Source: Metallyticus violacea
Taxonomy: Eukaryota > Arthropoda > Insecta > Mantodea > Metallyticidae
Assembly: GCA_030762175.1 (NCBI GenBank)
Contig: CM060833.1
Span: 170,548,501 to 170,612,500, forward strand
Direction: 5' to 3'
DNA: 64,000 bases
Shown piece after piece: positions 11,966 through 23,644 of this stretch. Position 1 is the first letter of the stretch. Each line of letters starts with the position of its first letter. The notes under the pieces are model-generated. The model searched no databases and was not told where the DNA came from. It worked only from the letters and a program-made list of their open reading frames with translations. Both the position numbers and the translations under genes were made by a program.

Positions 11966-13262
11966 TACAAACCATGGTCGGGTACTTAGTCTTCTATTTT
12001 CAAAACATATCTTGGGGTTTATTGCAACATTTGGTGAAGCTGTGAAATTATTTTATAAAGATTGCAGTGTTACTTTTATTTCAAATTATTTTGTATTATT
12101 TTTGTCCCGTCTTCCATTTTCAAAATATATCCTTACATTACAATGTCTAATAAAAGTAATTTACTCACCCACCCTTATACAAGACATTTTTGTATTCTTC
12201 ATCATACTTAGTCCCTCTTACCAACATTGACAATGAGTACACGCTGTCGAAAATTATAAAGAGCAATTGTTTAGTATATCGATTAATATGTTTTTTTTTA
12301 TTCGTTTTTTATATAAAAATATATCACCTTTTTCATTTATTATGCTTCAATTTTATGTAAAATATCATTTACTAACAGTTCATAGATTATTTTAATATAG
12401 GTAATTTTTCAAATCTAAATTTTATATACGTAAATATTATAGTACAATTAATCTCTTAAAGACTAACATTGTTTTAATCTAAATAATTTAATTTATATTA
12501 TTTTCTCTCAATTCCTGCATATTATTGTGACAGATTCAGTAAAGTAAGCCAACATTTATAATCTGATATTGTATCTGTATTATATATTAATTTAAACTGT
12601 TTCAGAGGAAGAAAAGGCCTTGCGGCCTTATTTATGCCAGTAAAAATAAAGCAAACACTTAGGCTAACAAAGTTAAGAGACGTTATTTTCAGTTTGATTA
12701 AAATTACGCTAGTAGCTGAATTTCTTGGGGCAAAGTCTATTGATTTTACACATACACACACACACACAAAATACACATAAAAAGTCTAAAAGTATACTTT
12801 TAAATACGCTACTACAAAATAAATAATTTAAATACATTTACAAAAATATTCAACATCATAGATAATCCACTTTACTCATAGATACACTACGGTAGTAATT
12901 TAAACTTATTTTGAAAATGCAATTTAAACCAACAGTATGTACAATGAAGTCGTTATTAGATTTCAAAATGTTAATTGTTTTATAGAAATTCATGCCGTTT
13001 TATTGGTACGCACACAAAGTAAAATGCTTCCTTGGTGTAATAATGTGGAGAACTGAGTGTTCAGTGCAAGCAGATAAAACACCTAAACAGACACAACAGA
13101 AAGTAAATATTTGAACGCCTAGTTCGCCATATTTTATACATATTTTACGGAATGTTTAGCTCACTGTGGCCCCAAATTTTCCTCTAATTTAAACTTATGG
13201 GAAATAATTCACTGGCATTTGACACGGACTACTTTAATGCATAAAGTATACAGGACTTAGTA
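11966..13262. other. AT-rich non-coding stretch
   Basis: No gene seen. A CA microsatellite of about ten units lies at 12749-12768. Short frames near 12012 and 12522 lack motifs. Confidence 0.55.
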
Positions 13263-13360
13263 GCGGTGCTACTCCCCAGCTCAGCGATTTTCAAACTTTT
13301 CTCGACTTCTGTCACCCTTTAAAATCTCTTGTCGATGACTCCCAAGATTTAAATCATAAA
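13263..13360. mobile_element. Possible hAT-type terminal region
   Basis: The segment starting CAGCGATTTTCAAACTTTT and continuing CGACTTCTGTCACCC resembles the ends of animal hAT elements, which commonly begin CAGnGnTTCTCAAxCTTTT with CGACxCxxxxxCCC repeats. It lies beyond the end of the possible minus-strand hAT-like relic at 13740-15400. No opposite terminus or 8-bp duplication was found, so this is only a resemblance. Confidence 0.3.
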
Positions 13361-13436
13361 TTTAAATGCCTAAATTTGTCCCTTATATATTTTTAACTTT
13401 GTTTATTACTGGTTTACTTAAAGATATAAAACAAAC

Positions 13437-13731
13437 TTTTTTATTTGTTTTATTTACGGGCGCTCTTTTAACATCTCAGGTCATCAGCGTCCTATTCAAT
13501 TCAGGGCGTGAAACGGCCGACAAATTTTGCTCAGAGGCCTCTTCTTTCAGGCTTGAGGTTCTTTTTCTTGCCGTAAATGTACGACACGGGACCCACGGCT
13601 TTACTTCCCATCCGAAGGAAGCCATACTTACGATTTTTACACCCGAAAAATCCATCGACCCTGGTCGGGATTGAACCCGGGAGCTTGGGTCTACGAGTCA
13701 AATAAGGTTACCACTACATCACCAGGACCAA
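13437..13731 (-). mobile_element. SINE-A copy 3
   Basis: Minus-strand copy with all body blocks. The head retains the A-box-like GATGTAGTGGTAACC that copies 1 and 2 lack. The B box is slightly decayed (GGTTCAATCCC). It is older than copies 1 and 2 by divergence, and it sits between the possible hAT terminus and the hAT-like coding relic. Confidence 0.9.
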
Positions 13732-13739
13732 ATGGTATG

Positions 13740-15400
13740 GTGACTTGAACAGAGTAAGAAGCTGACAGTGAATTTCATGCTACTGGACAAAATTAGTCTT
13801 AAAATGCTGTGCACAGTGCAACGTTCAAAAGATTGAAGATAAATTATCTAAAATAAAGAAAACGGAAATGACTCCAAAATTTAGGGAAATATCTGCTCGC
13901 ATTTATCCAGAACTATGAATTTCCCCGAGACATTGAACAGTATTTTCATATTTCTGTTAAAAAACGAATTCCAAAAGTTGAAGAATTATGGTTTTCCCAT
14001 CGATTTGACAGAGAAAGTAAATTTTGTGTAAAGGTTTTTATTAAACTTTCTGAAGAGACATTCGGAGGCTAAACAACGAGAGTACTGGAGTTTAACAAAC
14101 CAGTTAATTTATAATGGTAATGCTTTTTACTGAGAGTTAAGTTAAATAGCGAGCAAGAGAAACTGCCCATTGCGGCCAATGTGTTCCGTAAAATGTGCGT
14201 AAGGATGTCACAGCCAGCCTGATTTGTCTTTCTCCCTAAAAAATCTGCTGTCACGTGTGCTGCCTCAGCCCTAAATGTCGCCCATTTTTACTCCAACAGC
14301 ACCTGAAACTTTGGATATCTCTTTCTTCCCTGTTTCCGTTTATTTTGTTAGCACAAGGGTTTAGCAGTATTTTCTGACTCCAGGTATGAAATATAAAAAT
14401 TGCCTGCTTTAATGAATACATTTTACAAGCAAGACAAACGCAATACTTTTTGCCTCAAGAGGTGCATAGCAAAGCCTATGGACATGCAGAAGTAGTGAAT
14501 GAGCTCTTCCGCATGTTATTATCGACTTTGGTGAAGCGTTTTAACTCTGCCTGCAGTTTATCCCAGCACTTTCTTTGTTATTTGGAGCCACTATTTTTCT
14601 CTTTTAGGAATTTCAAATTCTATTGATATAAAATATGTGGTATAAATATTTTTAGAACTCGCCTAGCTAAGTTCATGCAATATGCACCTTCTGCAAGACT
14701 TTGTTTCCATTTGGGTTGACACGCTGGTCGGAAATCACAAGTATCTTTGGCTGCTAGCGCGATTCTTGCTGCTCCCGAGAGATAGCGGATAGAGTTGAAT
14801 TCTTTTCACATCCATACAGCTCTCAGCTCATCACACGAAAGGAAATGTGTAGCTGTAAAGTAGCAAATGAAATGATAGTTAAGCGGGAACGGCATGCACT
14901 TTTAACAACATGTATTCATGTATTCCGAACTGTATAAGGGAGATATTTCTTAATTTGAGGTGGGGGGGGGGGTGCTAGTGTCCGCAGTATCAAGTTTTGC
15001 AATGCGATCAGATGTTGTCATTGCTTTTCCATCTTATTGCAATCGATTGTATCAAGTTTTGTAAGGCGAAGGCGATGATATGGAGAGTCTTCTTTGTGGA
15101 AAAATGTTTCCCTTTTGGGATATTTCTTTAATTCTGAGCATAAATATTTGTTCATTTTGGTTGTTAACTGCGACTATGTTGCCTTTAAGGATGTCGTGAC
15201 TTTCTTCGCAGCTTCAAATTCTCTTGTTGTGGAGACTGCCTTAATAGCATCGAACAAATCACAAGCAATTTAGTTTGTTTTTTCTGATAAGAGCATATAA
15301 CAGTTGAGACTTTCTTGTTTGCTTACTTGGACTTTCTTTTCATTAAGAACAGAAACATCTTCAGTGTCTATTATAAGGTCTTTAGTTGCTTCACTATATC
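13740..15400 (-). pseudogene. Decayed coding relic, possibly hAT/ZBED5-like transposase
   Basis: On the minus strand this region keeps stretches of near-coding sequence separated by many stops. Near 14215-14250 it reads FFREKDKSGWL, which resembles the FxxKxxxxWL segment that precedes the LAYLxDIFxxLN block in hAT-derived ZBED5/GTF2IRD2-like proteins. Other readable pieces are LNEKKVQVSKQES near 15330 and AIKAVSTTREFEAAKKVTT near 15200. No dimerisation (hATC) motif was identified. A run of 11 Gs at 14962-14972 interrupts the frame. The assignment rests on weak local similarity plus the possible hAT end at 13263. A different transposon or a chance pattern is possible. Confidence 0.25.
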
Positions 15401-16576
15401 CTATAGGGTGTTCAATTCATACCTGAAATTTACATATGCTGTGTATGCGTTTATACACATTTAATGCTGGAATCAAAACTACACACAAACAAGACAACTG
15501 CAAAATATGCACCCACACTCTTTCTCGTTCGGGACTGGGGAGTTCGGCTCTCTCCGCTGTCGCTTGGGAGCAGCAAGAGTTGCGATAGCAGCCGACGATA
15601 TTTCCGTCCAGCGTGTAACGACAAGTCATTTCAATCCATTATTGTCAATGAATGCTAAGGCTCTTAGTTCGATTTGGTACATATGCCTAAGTGGTTTGTC
15701 TTTAAGCATACGAGACAATGAATCCTTTGATACTATCATCTTACACAGTTTCTTCAAATGTAGATTTAAATTGATTCTTTGATTGGTGCTCATAGATGCT
15801 ATCATGAGAAATAAGAAACACTCGAAGTTCGGAATTACCAGGATGATAAAAGAAATATTTGTTGATACAATAGTCTTACACAAATCTACTCCGAAATATC
15901 CTTTTGAAAAGCTAACTGTTCATATCCACTCACATTCCACGTTGGTCGTATGGGGAAGTACTTTCATTGAGATTTTTTCTTTACAATTTCTATTTAATGC
16001 GCAAGCTCATATCGTTACGACCCCTATGTGACGAATGTGACGAATTGCTCAGAAAAATACGATTTTTCTTTGTGCCTAGATCTTCATGAAGTGAAGTAAA
16101 GTGCTTCTTTCTCTTGTACCACAAGAATTAAGTCATGGGGGCTCTTCCGACTTCAAGAAAGTTGAATTGGACTTGCCATCTTAAAAATGACCTCTGTTTC
16201 TGTAACTTTGGGGCACATAATTAAATATAATTTTCGGAAATCTGCGTTCTGGTATTCTAATTAAATATTTTTACCAGTCCGTAAATTAAATTCCTGTTAT
16301 TTAATGACTTCCTTTCATGGATTAAATAAGCAACATAATTAAACATACCCAATGTTTTAAAATAGGTGGGAAAATTTTGGGGGATGCGGGTTTAACGCTG
16401 ATTTTTGCTTATTTTAACCAATTATTTTCAATTAAATAAAATTTTGATTTCGTGTTTAAGTGTTTTATTTATATTTGTTTCATTTTTGGTGCTAGATGTA
16501 ATCTTAAATATTAAGGAAGGTTAAATAAAGTTTTATTCTTTAGAAAGCCTCCTAAAGATGCTCCTCGTAGGAGTGC

Positions 16577-16634
<58 letters not shown>

Positions 16635-18200
16635 ATCAGGTTGTTCCACATTATAACTTACAAAATGTTCACCATCATATTATTAGAACAGTATGCAACA
16701 CCTAATCAACTATTATATAAATATCATATCGTCAAAATTCAATCTAACAGCACAATAGTCTCAGTTTTACTCATGATAGATCTTCCAACACTCTATTTAC
16801 TGGATAGTTTATATGCTAATATCGATTTGGAAAGCACCATATATGTTTTTATTTTCATTTATATCTCTCTTTTTTATTTTACATTCACAGAGAAAACATT
16901 AGGAAATCTCTTGTATCTTCATTTTATTCCACTTTTGTGTCTTGTATTTCATTTCAGCCTGGATTCCAATATCCACTGCCATATAACAAGAACAGCAGAT
17001 ACACATCAGAGTTTGTCTATAGCTCTGTTTTTAATGTTATGATTCTACAGAAGGCGTGGTAACCCTGTAGTCTTTATTTATATTTTGTCTTATGTTGCAA
17101 CATAAATATTTATGATGAGACGTATATTGCAAGATGTGATTTTCTATAGATATTTTTGAACGCACTAAAAATCTAAAATATTTTTCTTTTACCAGATGTA
17201 TTTAATTAAACTCCTTAAAAATAAAATTAAGAAAATATGCTATTTTCTACAGATTGTTCTGTTTTTTTTTCTATAATTACTATATAATTTAAAAAATGAA
17301 ACTTTCATACTAGCAATTTCTTTTAACTTCAAGTGTAAGTATAGCACAGTCTTGTCATGAAATTAAACGAAATCGCTGCCAAACTACGGCATTGATCTGT
17401 TCGAACTGATTTCGTTTCATTTTGATCGATATTTATATTTTGTATTACTTTAATTAAATGTTACGGGTATCCTTACATTTTTATACTTTTATATAGCTTC
17501 TTTTTATCTATTTTGTCAATTGCATTTTCTAGTGGTTCATTTAAAAAATACATTTGCCTAATTTGTCTATAATTTGCTTCATAAGGAATATTTTGTTAGC
17601 TCATGTGCATTTTTTACAAAACCGATGCTAAACTACCAGCAGAATTTCTTAAACATTTATCTAAGTCTTCTATTTACAATTTTTGCATATACTGAAAATG
17701 CTATAAATAAATCAAATGAATTTAATTAATCAACTAATACAAGTAAAGATGAAATAGAATTTTCCCAAAAGTAATTAGCCCAGGTTCAATTCAATTAAAA
17801 ATAGTGTAAAAGATAAGTGATATTGCCTTAGAAAAGATGTTTTTTCGTGGTTATTAATTGGAGCATTTACTTCTGTCGTCTTTTTTGAAAATAGCAAATA
17901 TTTCTGCATCTTATAAGAATTTGAAAACTCACTTTTTGAGCAACACATCTTAAAGAATTGTGTTATATTTACATTTTGCTATATTTGATGAACTCTAAAT
18001 TTCCACTTTCCTTCTCTGAACCTCTCCTATTGTTATTGGACCAACTATTTCCATTTCCTCTTCCTGAAGTATCTTATTTATTTTAACTTTTCTATCAAAG
18101 ATTTTTATAATACTCTTTTCCATTCCTACATCTTTAGTTATAAACCTTGTCCGTTTCGGCTACTACAGGTTGTTTGATTTAAATTGAAACACGGCGATTT
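15401..18200. other. Mostly AT-rich non-coding stretch
   Basis: A small GC-richer, CpG-containing patch at about 15500-15620 is open in several frames on both strands but matches nothing I recognise. A TTA microsatellite lies at 16577-16629. The 133-codon frame at 16641-17042 is T-rich and has no motifs. An imperfect inverted pair (AAACGAAATC at 17365-17374 with GATTTCGTTT at 17408-17417) is present. Confidence 0.5.
16577..16629. repeat. TTA trinucleotide microsatellite
   Basis: About 17 ATT/TTA units, uninterrupted, followed by ACCATCATCAGG. Confidence 0.9.
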
Positions 18201-18329
18201 TGCTGCTACCTGAGCTGTCTAGGAGCAGGGTGTGCTAATGACGATCAAAGGGGCTGTGAAGCACTGCCAGTCATCCTGCACTGCACAGTCTCTCAGGGGC
18301 AGAGGCGGTGTTGTGAACAGTTGTTGGCA

Positions 18330-18542
18330 ATGAAATATGTGATATGTTTAACCATGTTCATTTCGCTAGCTTTCGTATTGTTTCAAGCGGGTAATGGGAA
18401 ACTAGAAAACCCGTGCAATCATTTGCAAGAGAAATTGTGTGTAGGATGCATACGTTATATATTTGAGATTAGGCAGTTCAGAACTGCCTACTGTCATGCG
18501 GAATATAGTGCTATCTCTTTCTACTTTACTTGTTTCAACTAA
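18330..18542 (+). CDS. Candidate first exon of a small secreted peptide (unrecognised)
   Basis: An ATG at 18330 opens a 70-codon frame whose start looks like a classical signal peptide: MK, then a hydrophobic core YVICLTMFISLAFVLF, then a polar QAGNGK region suitable for cleavage. It continues with KLENPCNHLQEKLC, giving two Cys before a possible splice donor (TGT|GTAGGA or T|GTGTAG near 18437-18440). Beyond that point the frame crosses a perfect odd palindrome (18470-18490) and loses peptide-like character. The 130 bases upstream are GC-richer than average and could be a 5' UTR. I do not recognise the family, and no second exon in a compatible phase was found. It may equally be a chance hydrophobic frame in T-rich DNA. 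Confidence 0.25.
   Translation: MKYVICLTMFISLAFVLFQAGNGKLENPCNHLQEKLCVGCIRYIFEIRQFRTAYCHAEYSAISFYFTCFN
18470..18490. repeat. Perfect 10-bp-arm inverted repeat
   Basis: TAGGCAGTTC, one A, then GAACTGCCTA: a perfect 21-base odd palindrome. It lies inside the candidate peptide frame. Function unknown. Confidence 0.85.
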
Positions 18543-19915
18543 AACTAACAACCAATAGCGACCGTACCTCACCTTCGCTTCCCCATTACCTGAATGTCCT
18601 TTTCTGAGTACGATCCCTGCCGGTCCCACGGCATTACACATCCATTCAATTGACTCTATAGTATTGCATTTTTGTGTGTGAACTTCATTTTAAATATGAT
18701 GTTAGCTCTTCTTAAATTCATGCGGAATTTATTCAGATCTTTCTTTATTTTCCCTTGTGCTTCTTTCTGAACTACAATTCAAAATATGGTGCACAAATTA
18801 ATTTTCAAGAAAACATAGAGATGAAATTAGCTTAAATCTGAAATGTTTGCACAGAGAATCACCATAAATCAGAAAAATATAAACGCGGGTTTCCGAATGT
18901 AAAAGAAAACATTTCGGTGACTGAATGTCAATGAGAATGCTTTATATACAATGTCTGCTTAGGTAAGATTGAATGAAGTTTCAGCATGTTCTATAAAGTT
19001 ATACAAATAAATGGACGTATGGACAGTGCATGAGCAGACTAGGTTTCTAATTAAGCCATATACTAACATTAGCTATACCTCCCTCTGCTCAATTGTGATT
19101 AATGATTGTAAAGGCCATATGGTATCTTCCATAGACAACAGTTTGTTTAAAAAAATTATACTGTTAAAGTGAGACATTTGGCAGCGTATATAATTTGCAG
19201 AATGTTTGTTTTCCAATACAAATTAAGCACTTTTATCCGGAACATCTTGCCATGAATTGAGATGGAGCAGCGAAAAAGGGCATTAGGTTGGTAATATTGC
19301 TGTTGCTTGGCTCACCTACAGATATGTGAGCACGCAGTTTTCCGCTGCAGTAATAAATCTCTTGAATAGGTAGATACACCTTTACAATAAGATATGGGAG
19401 TTAGGTCCGGTAGAGGGGACGGATAAATGAATTCTGGAGTGTGTCGAGCCTTTTCGCTGGGGCAGAAAACACAGAGAGGGCGGTTCATAGACTGTCACCA
19501 CCCTACCCAAGTTTATTGTTCACAAATAATGGTTCTTCGGGAAGTCGCAAAATATTCAAGGGATATAGCAGGGGAAAGAACGCGGTAAATAGGAATGCAT
19601 CTCGATGTGTATTACCTAAGTTATGACCCCTCGCTACATATTTGATTCATCACAGAAAGTAGAGGTAAAGCATCCGTGGTGTACAGAGATTTCAAGTTTT
19701 TATAAACTACTTGGGACACTTGTGCGTTGCCAGGTCTTATTATTTCCTACAAAAGCAGCAAGTTGTCACTATAAAGCCCAGTTATAAGTGGAAACTGTCA
19801 AATTAAATTATATGTTTTATTGCGCTTCAAAAATCATTAAAATAAAAAATACTCTTGTGTATATACAACGATAAGTCATTAAATACGTTACAAATTGATG
19901 TGGCGTACAACATGT
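18543..19915. other. Non-coding stretch
   Basis: No gene or repeat recognised. A short frame at 19441-19626 in a GC-richer patch has no motif. Confidence 0.5.
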
Positions 19916-19919
19916 TTGA

Positions 19920-20705
19920 ATGAGGTACCTGAGGCTTTTGCCACTATTGCCACTAGATGGCAGCATATAGTCCGGCGGAAATTGGTGACATTTGACACAA
20001 GACAATCGATGCTTATAACAGCTAAACAGCAGTTGCAAGATGGCGTCGCTTCCGAGTGAGTGTACATTTGAGCAGCGCTCCCTTATGCAATTTTTATGGT
20101 CAGAAGGTATAGAATTAAAGAATATTCGTACCCCATTACAATGAGAAGCGCCTATCATGTCAAGCAACAATCGGGTGCAGAAGTTCCCTGAAGGGCGGAC
20201 ACGTATCGAAAGCGAGCACTTGTCGATCGGTTAACGGAGATTGCCACAGAGATGAATTTGTAACTAGTTGAAGACTTAATTGGAGCAGACAGAAAGGTAA
20301 CTATAAACACTATAGTCGCTGCTATTGGTTGTTCCCATGCATGGCTACTTCATAATAACAGGTTAGTTTTCACAAGTATGCGTATGATGGTGCCATGCAT
20401 AGGGGAAAAAATAAGAAATTTAAATTGACACTATGTGGTGCTCACAGTCTTATGGGATCACGAAAGGACCTTGCTCTTGCATAACAATGCACTACCTCAT
20501 ATTGTCAAAAAGACAAATGAGGCGCTGCGAAATTTAAATGGAAGTCCTCGAACATTCTCCGTATAGCGACTTCCTTCATTCGGTCTCTTAAACATTTTCC
20601 CTAAGATGAAGCTACAGAAAGGGAAAGCACTGCCTGGTTCTCATAGCAGTCCAAAGACTCACACTGGATTTTAGGGGCTTGTGAAACCATTGGACAAGGA
20701 CCTCA
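19920..20705 (+). pseudogene. Mariner transposase relic, lineage 2
   Basis: The likely N-terminus near 20041 reads FEQRSLMQFLWSEGIELKNI, then FPEGRTRIES, then VEDLIGADRKVTINTIVAAI followed by GCSHAWLL. This is the linked helix-turn-helix pair of mariner transposases. The sequence then jumps to WDHERTLLLHNNALPHIV, the block of the second catalytic Asp, which is Asn here (usual HDNARPHT). The first-Asp block is therefore deleted. NGSPRTFSV / LEHSPYSDF shows a damaged third block lacking the PDLAPSD motif. Possible end similarity (AAAAATACTCTT near 19850 and AAAGTATTTTT near 20730) is too weak to define inverted repeats. It is non-functional and distinct from the lineage at 23/30/58 kb. Confidence 0.75.
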
Positions 20706-21689
20706 AAATTATATTGAAATATAAAAGTATTTTTCAAATCAATAATATTAAGTTCTATATCCATTTTTAACAACTTATTGACTTACACTCTCGTGACAGT
20801 GCGGGGCATAGCCTAGTCCTTGTAGTTCGATTTATCCTTTAGAATCAGTCGAAGATAGCGTTCTTCTTTTGTCATCTTTCCCTTTTTAGCCGCTGTTGAT
20901 GCAACAGTTGTGAAAACAAATAAATAAAACGCCAAACTCACGTAACTTATCGATAGTACAAAACAAATAAATAATTACTTCATCAATATTTATAGAAAAC
21001 TAACTCATTCAATACTAGAGCTTAACTTAAACCTTGAGCCGAACACAACTTTACACCTGTCAGGATACCAGTAATGCTATAGGAGATAAAAGTTAATTAA
21101 GTCTCCCACTAAACTTGAAGCTAACTTAGGAGTTTTAAGCTAGAGGAAGATTTGTGTGATAACGAATATTTGGTAGGCGTATACTGGGAAAGCATTTTCG
21201 CAGTAAATTTGACGCATTCTTGCTTTTACTTCTTAACAAGGTTGCTTTTTATTAATTTATTTTTGCCGTGCTGTATCTCGATTGATCGCGATATATGTAA
21301 TATGCCCGGGGGACCGGAATGTAAAGAGTTACAAACAAAATTATATCGAGTAACCAATATTGTAAAATTTTGTAGGGTGTATCACAGGAGCTTTATCCTC
21401 AAAGCAGCGTCTACAGTGCAGTATTCAGTTAAGGGGTGCTAGCCGCAAGTCCAAAACTAATGCCATATTCGTGTTCCGACCCGACATTAGATAGAAGGCT
21501 TTTCACTTCTTACAGTACTTCGGCACTCTCTTAGGATGTGAAATAAAGTTTTAAATGTTGTTTTCACTGCTGAGGCAATAGAGGCGGTATACAAATTAGA
21601 AAATGTTCTTTTGCGGAAAAGTTCCATGTCTAAGTTTAGGATTTTTGAATTGACATTTGCCATTGATGAGGTCTGAGAAAACACCTGTC
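20706..21689. other. Non-coding stretch with one cysteine-containing frame
   Basis: The frame at 21152-21442 ends with CCISIDRDICNMPGGPEC then KELQTKLYRVTNIV, with several Cys and a hydrophobic run before them. This could be an exon of a small secreted protein. It does not join in phase to the candidate exon at 18330 with the only visible acceptor (after AACAAG at 21240). No family is recognised. Confidence 0.3.
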
Positions 21690-21775
21690 TGAGAAAGCGG
21701 TCCTGACGGGATTCGATCCGTGGTCTCCAATTTTCGAATCAATACATTAGTAGTTTCGGCAAACCGTTTCTGTTC
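21690..21775 (-). mobile_element. tRNA-like head fragment (SINE relic)
   Basis: The reverse complement contains GGATCGAATCCCGTCAGGACC, comparable to the B-box region of SINE-B (TTCGAATCCCGTCAGGACC), followed by the TGGTCTCCAATT-type sequence also seen near 53140. It is a short, diverged piece. Confidence 0.4.
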
Positions 21776-22254
21776 ATCAGCTACTGAAATTTTAAATTTG
21801 GTTCAAATTGATAAATATATCGAGAGTTTAACTTTTCATGATTCGGAGATGAAATTTTGGTTCAACACTTAAAATTTCTAAATTGTATTTGTGTACACAC
21901 GGATGAAAGTGCTTAAATACACACAGATACGCCCTTAATGGAGTTTTATGCAAATTGAAATAAACTATTTTTGGAACTATTCTTAGCTAATATAATTTCA
22001 AAATGGTCAGTCAAGTCATTACAAACAAGGTATGGCTCTTCATGAAATTAAATGCTCAATTTCCCGCTAATATTTACTTGTGTATCCACGACAGTTCATA
22101 ATTTGTTGCTATACACTTCTACTTTCAAAAAGAAATCTGGTGGTGCGAACTTGATGGACAAAGTACTTTAAAATAAGAAAACTATTTCAGTTTAGCGGAG
22201 ATGTGTCAGTTAAAATAACCAGCACAGTGTCATCGTCTATCTGATTAAAAATAT

Positions 22255-22640
22255 TATCATGTAAACCGCAGTATGGAAGAAGATTGAGGACAAAGCATAC
22301 CACACATCAGAAAAGTTGCTTCATGGACGGCGTGTGGATTTTCACTATCACAAATAAGTGCATTCTGGGAACCACATATCGACGAAGAACCAGCATTCCC
22401 GGATGAGCTGGAACCAATAACAGTAATGGCGTCTCTTCTGTTTGTCAGAAGTTCCTGCAGCTTCGTTTTGGAGCTGGGACAGCTCATGTATGTGTGAAAA
22501 CCCCCATCTCCTGCAACAGTTTACGGAAAGACTTCTGCAGTGGGGGCTGAAGACTTTTTCACCTCCTGCACTATTCCTTCTGACGCCCTTCTTCGTAAAC
22601 ATACAACAACGTTCCTTCACGATTTAAAAGTCGTCCCCAG
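22255..22640 (-). pseudogene. Tc1/mariner-superfamily transposase relic (GGHFEHLL type)
   Basis: Read on the minus strand, one frame gives KQKRRHYCYWFQLIREC, resembling the RxxYCxWF segment after the helix-turn-helix in this arthropod transposase type. A shifted frame gives CGSQNALICDSENPHAVHEA, matching the usual GYVNSQNxRYWxxENPHxVHE block downstream of the first catalytic Asp, then TFLMCGMLC for xHDxKxGVWCA. The FSDEAWF motif is deleted or scrambled between the two. The patch is GC-richer than its surroundings. Several frameshifts make it dead. The same transposase type recurs at 26.1, 30.7, 31.3, 53.4 and 60.7 kb. Confidence 0.65.
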
Positions 22641-23089
22641 ATACTGAAGGGAGGATATTTCCAGGGGTTTTTAAGTCCCAAACTGCACAATATATAAGAT
22701 AATTAATAATCATTTTACACTAAAAAATTTAAGTTGAGGGAATACATAATCAGAGAGAATATTACAACTTTAAAGGCACATTCAGCACTTTATTTACCTT
22801 ACTCATAGTTCAAACATTGAAATTAGTAATAGAATCAATGAACTGACATCTTTAGATTGGGGCGAAGTTCCTCCAGGGATTATCAAGTATAATATGTTAA
22901 TATATTTAATCAACAACTCAAAAGATCGAAGCACATTTCCAGATTGCGTAAAAGGAAGCATAGAGAGGTTAATTTTTAAAAACCGAGGGAAGAGTAACAA
23001 TATGAGCTATAGACTCTCACTATATCTGGTTTAACGAAGTTATAAACACAAGACTGCTCAGTTTCTTGATTAAACATGATTTATTAGCA

Positions 23090-23642
23090 AGTATCATCTG
23101 TTTTCAGGCGTTTTGGAGCTCTGTCGTGGCAATGAGGTGTTATAGGAGATGAAACTATGATCCTCTTCTATGATTCCTCGTCCAAAAGAGAATCAACGAA
23201 GTGGCGTAAACCTGGCGAAGCACCGCCTCTAAAGGCGAAGGTCACATAGTCAACCACGAAGATCGTGGCCATAATCTTTTGGCAATGTAAAGGAATACTC
23301 TTCATTGACTTGAAGGAGAGGAACACCACAGTAAATGGGGAGTACTATGCTGGCCTACTGCACAAACTACGTGCTTCCATCAAAGAGAAAAGGCGAGGAA
23401 ATCTGAGTGGTGGTGTGCGCCTTCTTCACTATAACGCGTCTGCCTGTGCGCACATCTCTTGTTGCAAGTGAAGAAATGTGGCTTCAAGGAGATCGATCAT
23501 CCATCCTATAGCCCAGATCTAGCTCCCAGCGACTATTTCCTCTTCTCAAAACTCAAGAAGGACCTTCGAGGAAGGAAATTTAACTGTAACGAAAAAGTGA
23601 TGGATGCTGTTACGAAAATGGTTAGGCTGGACCTACCCTTCG
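23090..23642 (+). pseudogene. Mariner relic, lineage 3 (same as 58 kb copy), 5'-truncated
   Basis: It begins inside the transposase, at the block matching 58386 onward of the complete copy. It reads GDETMILFYDSSSKRES, keeping the first Asp block (GDET). Then come WRKPGEAPPLKAKVT and FWQCKGILFIDLKERNTTV, followed by LLHYNASACAH, where the second catalytic Asp is Tyr (usual HDNAPAHT), and after a frameshift HPSYSPDLAPSDYFLF with the third Asp intact. An internal deletion joins VMDAVTKM directly to the terminal repeat GGACCTACCCTTCG. TA at 23643-23644 follows the end, as expected for a mariner TA target. The 5' end and left inverted repeat are missing. Confidence 0.9.
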
Positions 23643-23644
23643 TA

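Noticed and set aside
16641..17042. 133-codon plus-strand frame
   Set aside because: Amino-acid composition follows the AT/T-rich DNA (Ile, Leu, Phe, Tyr, His). No motifs, and it starts at a microsatellite edge.
18330..21442. A two-exon gene joining the signal-peptide frame and the Cys-rich frame
   Set aside because: With the only visible acceptor after 21240, the phases of both possible donors lead to stops or to a different, unconvincing frame.
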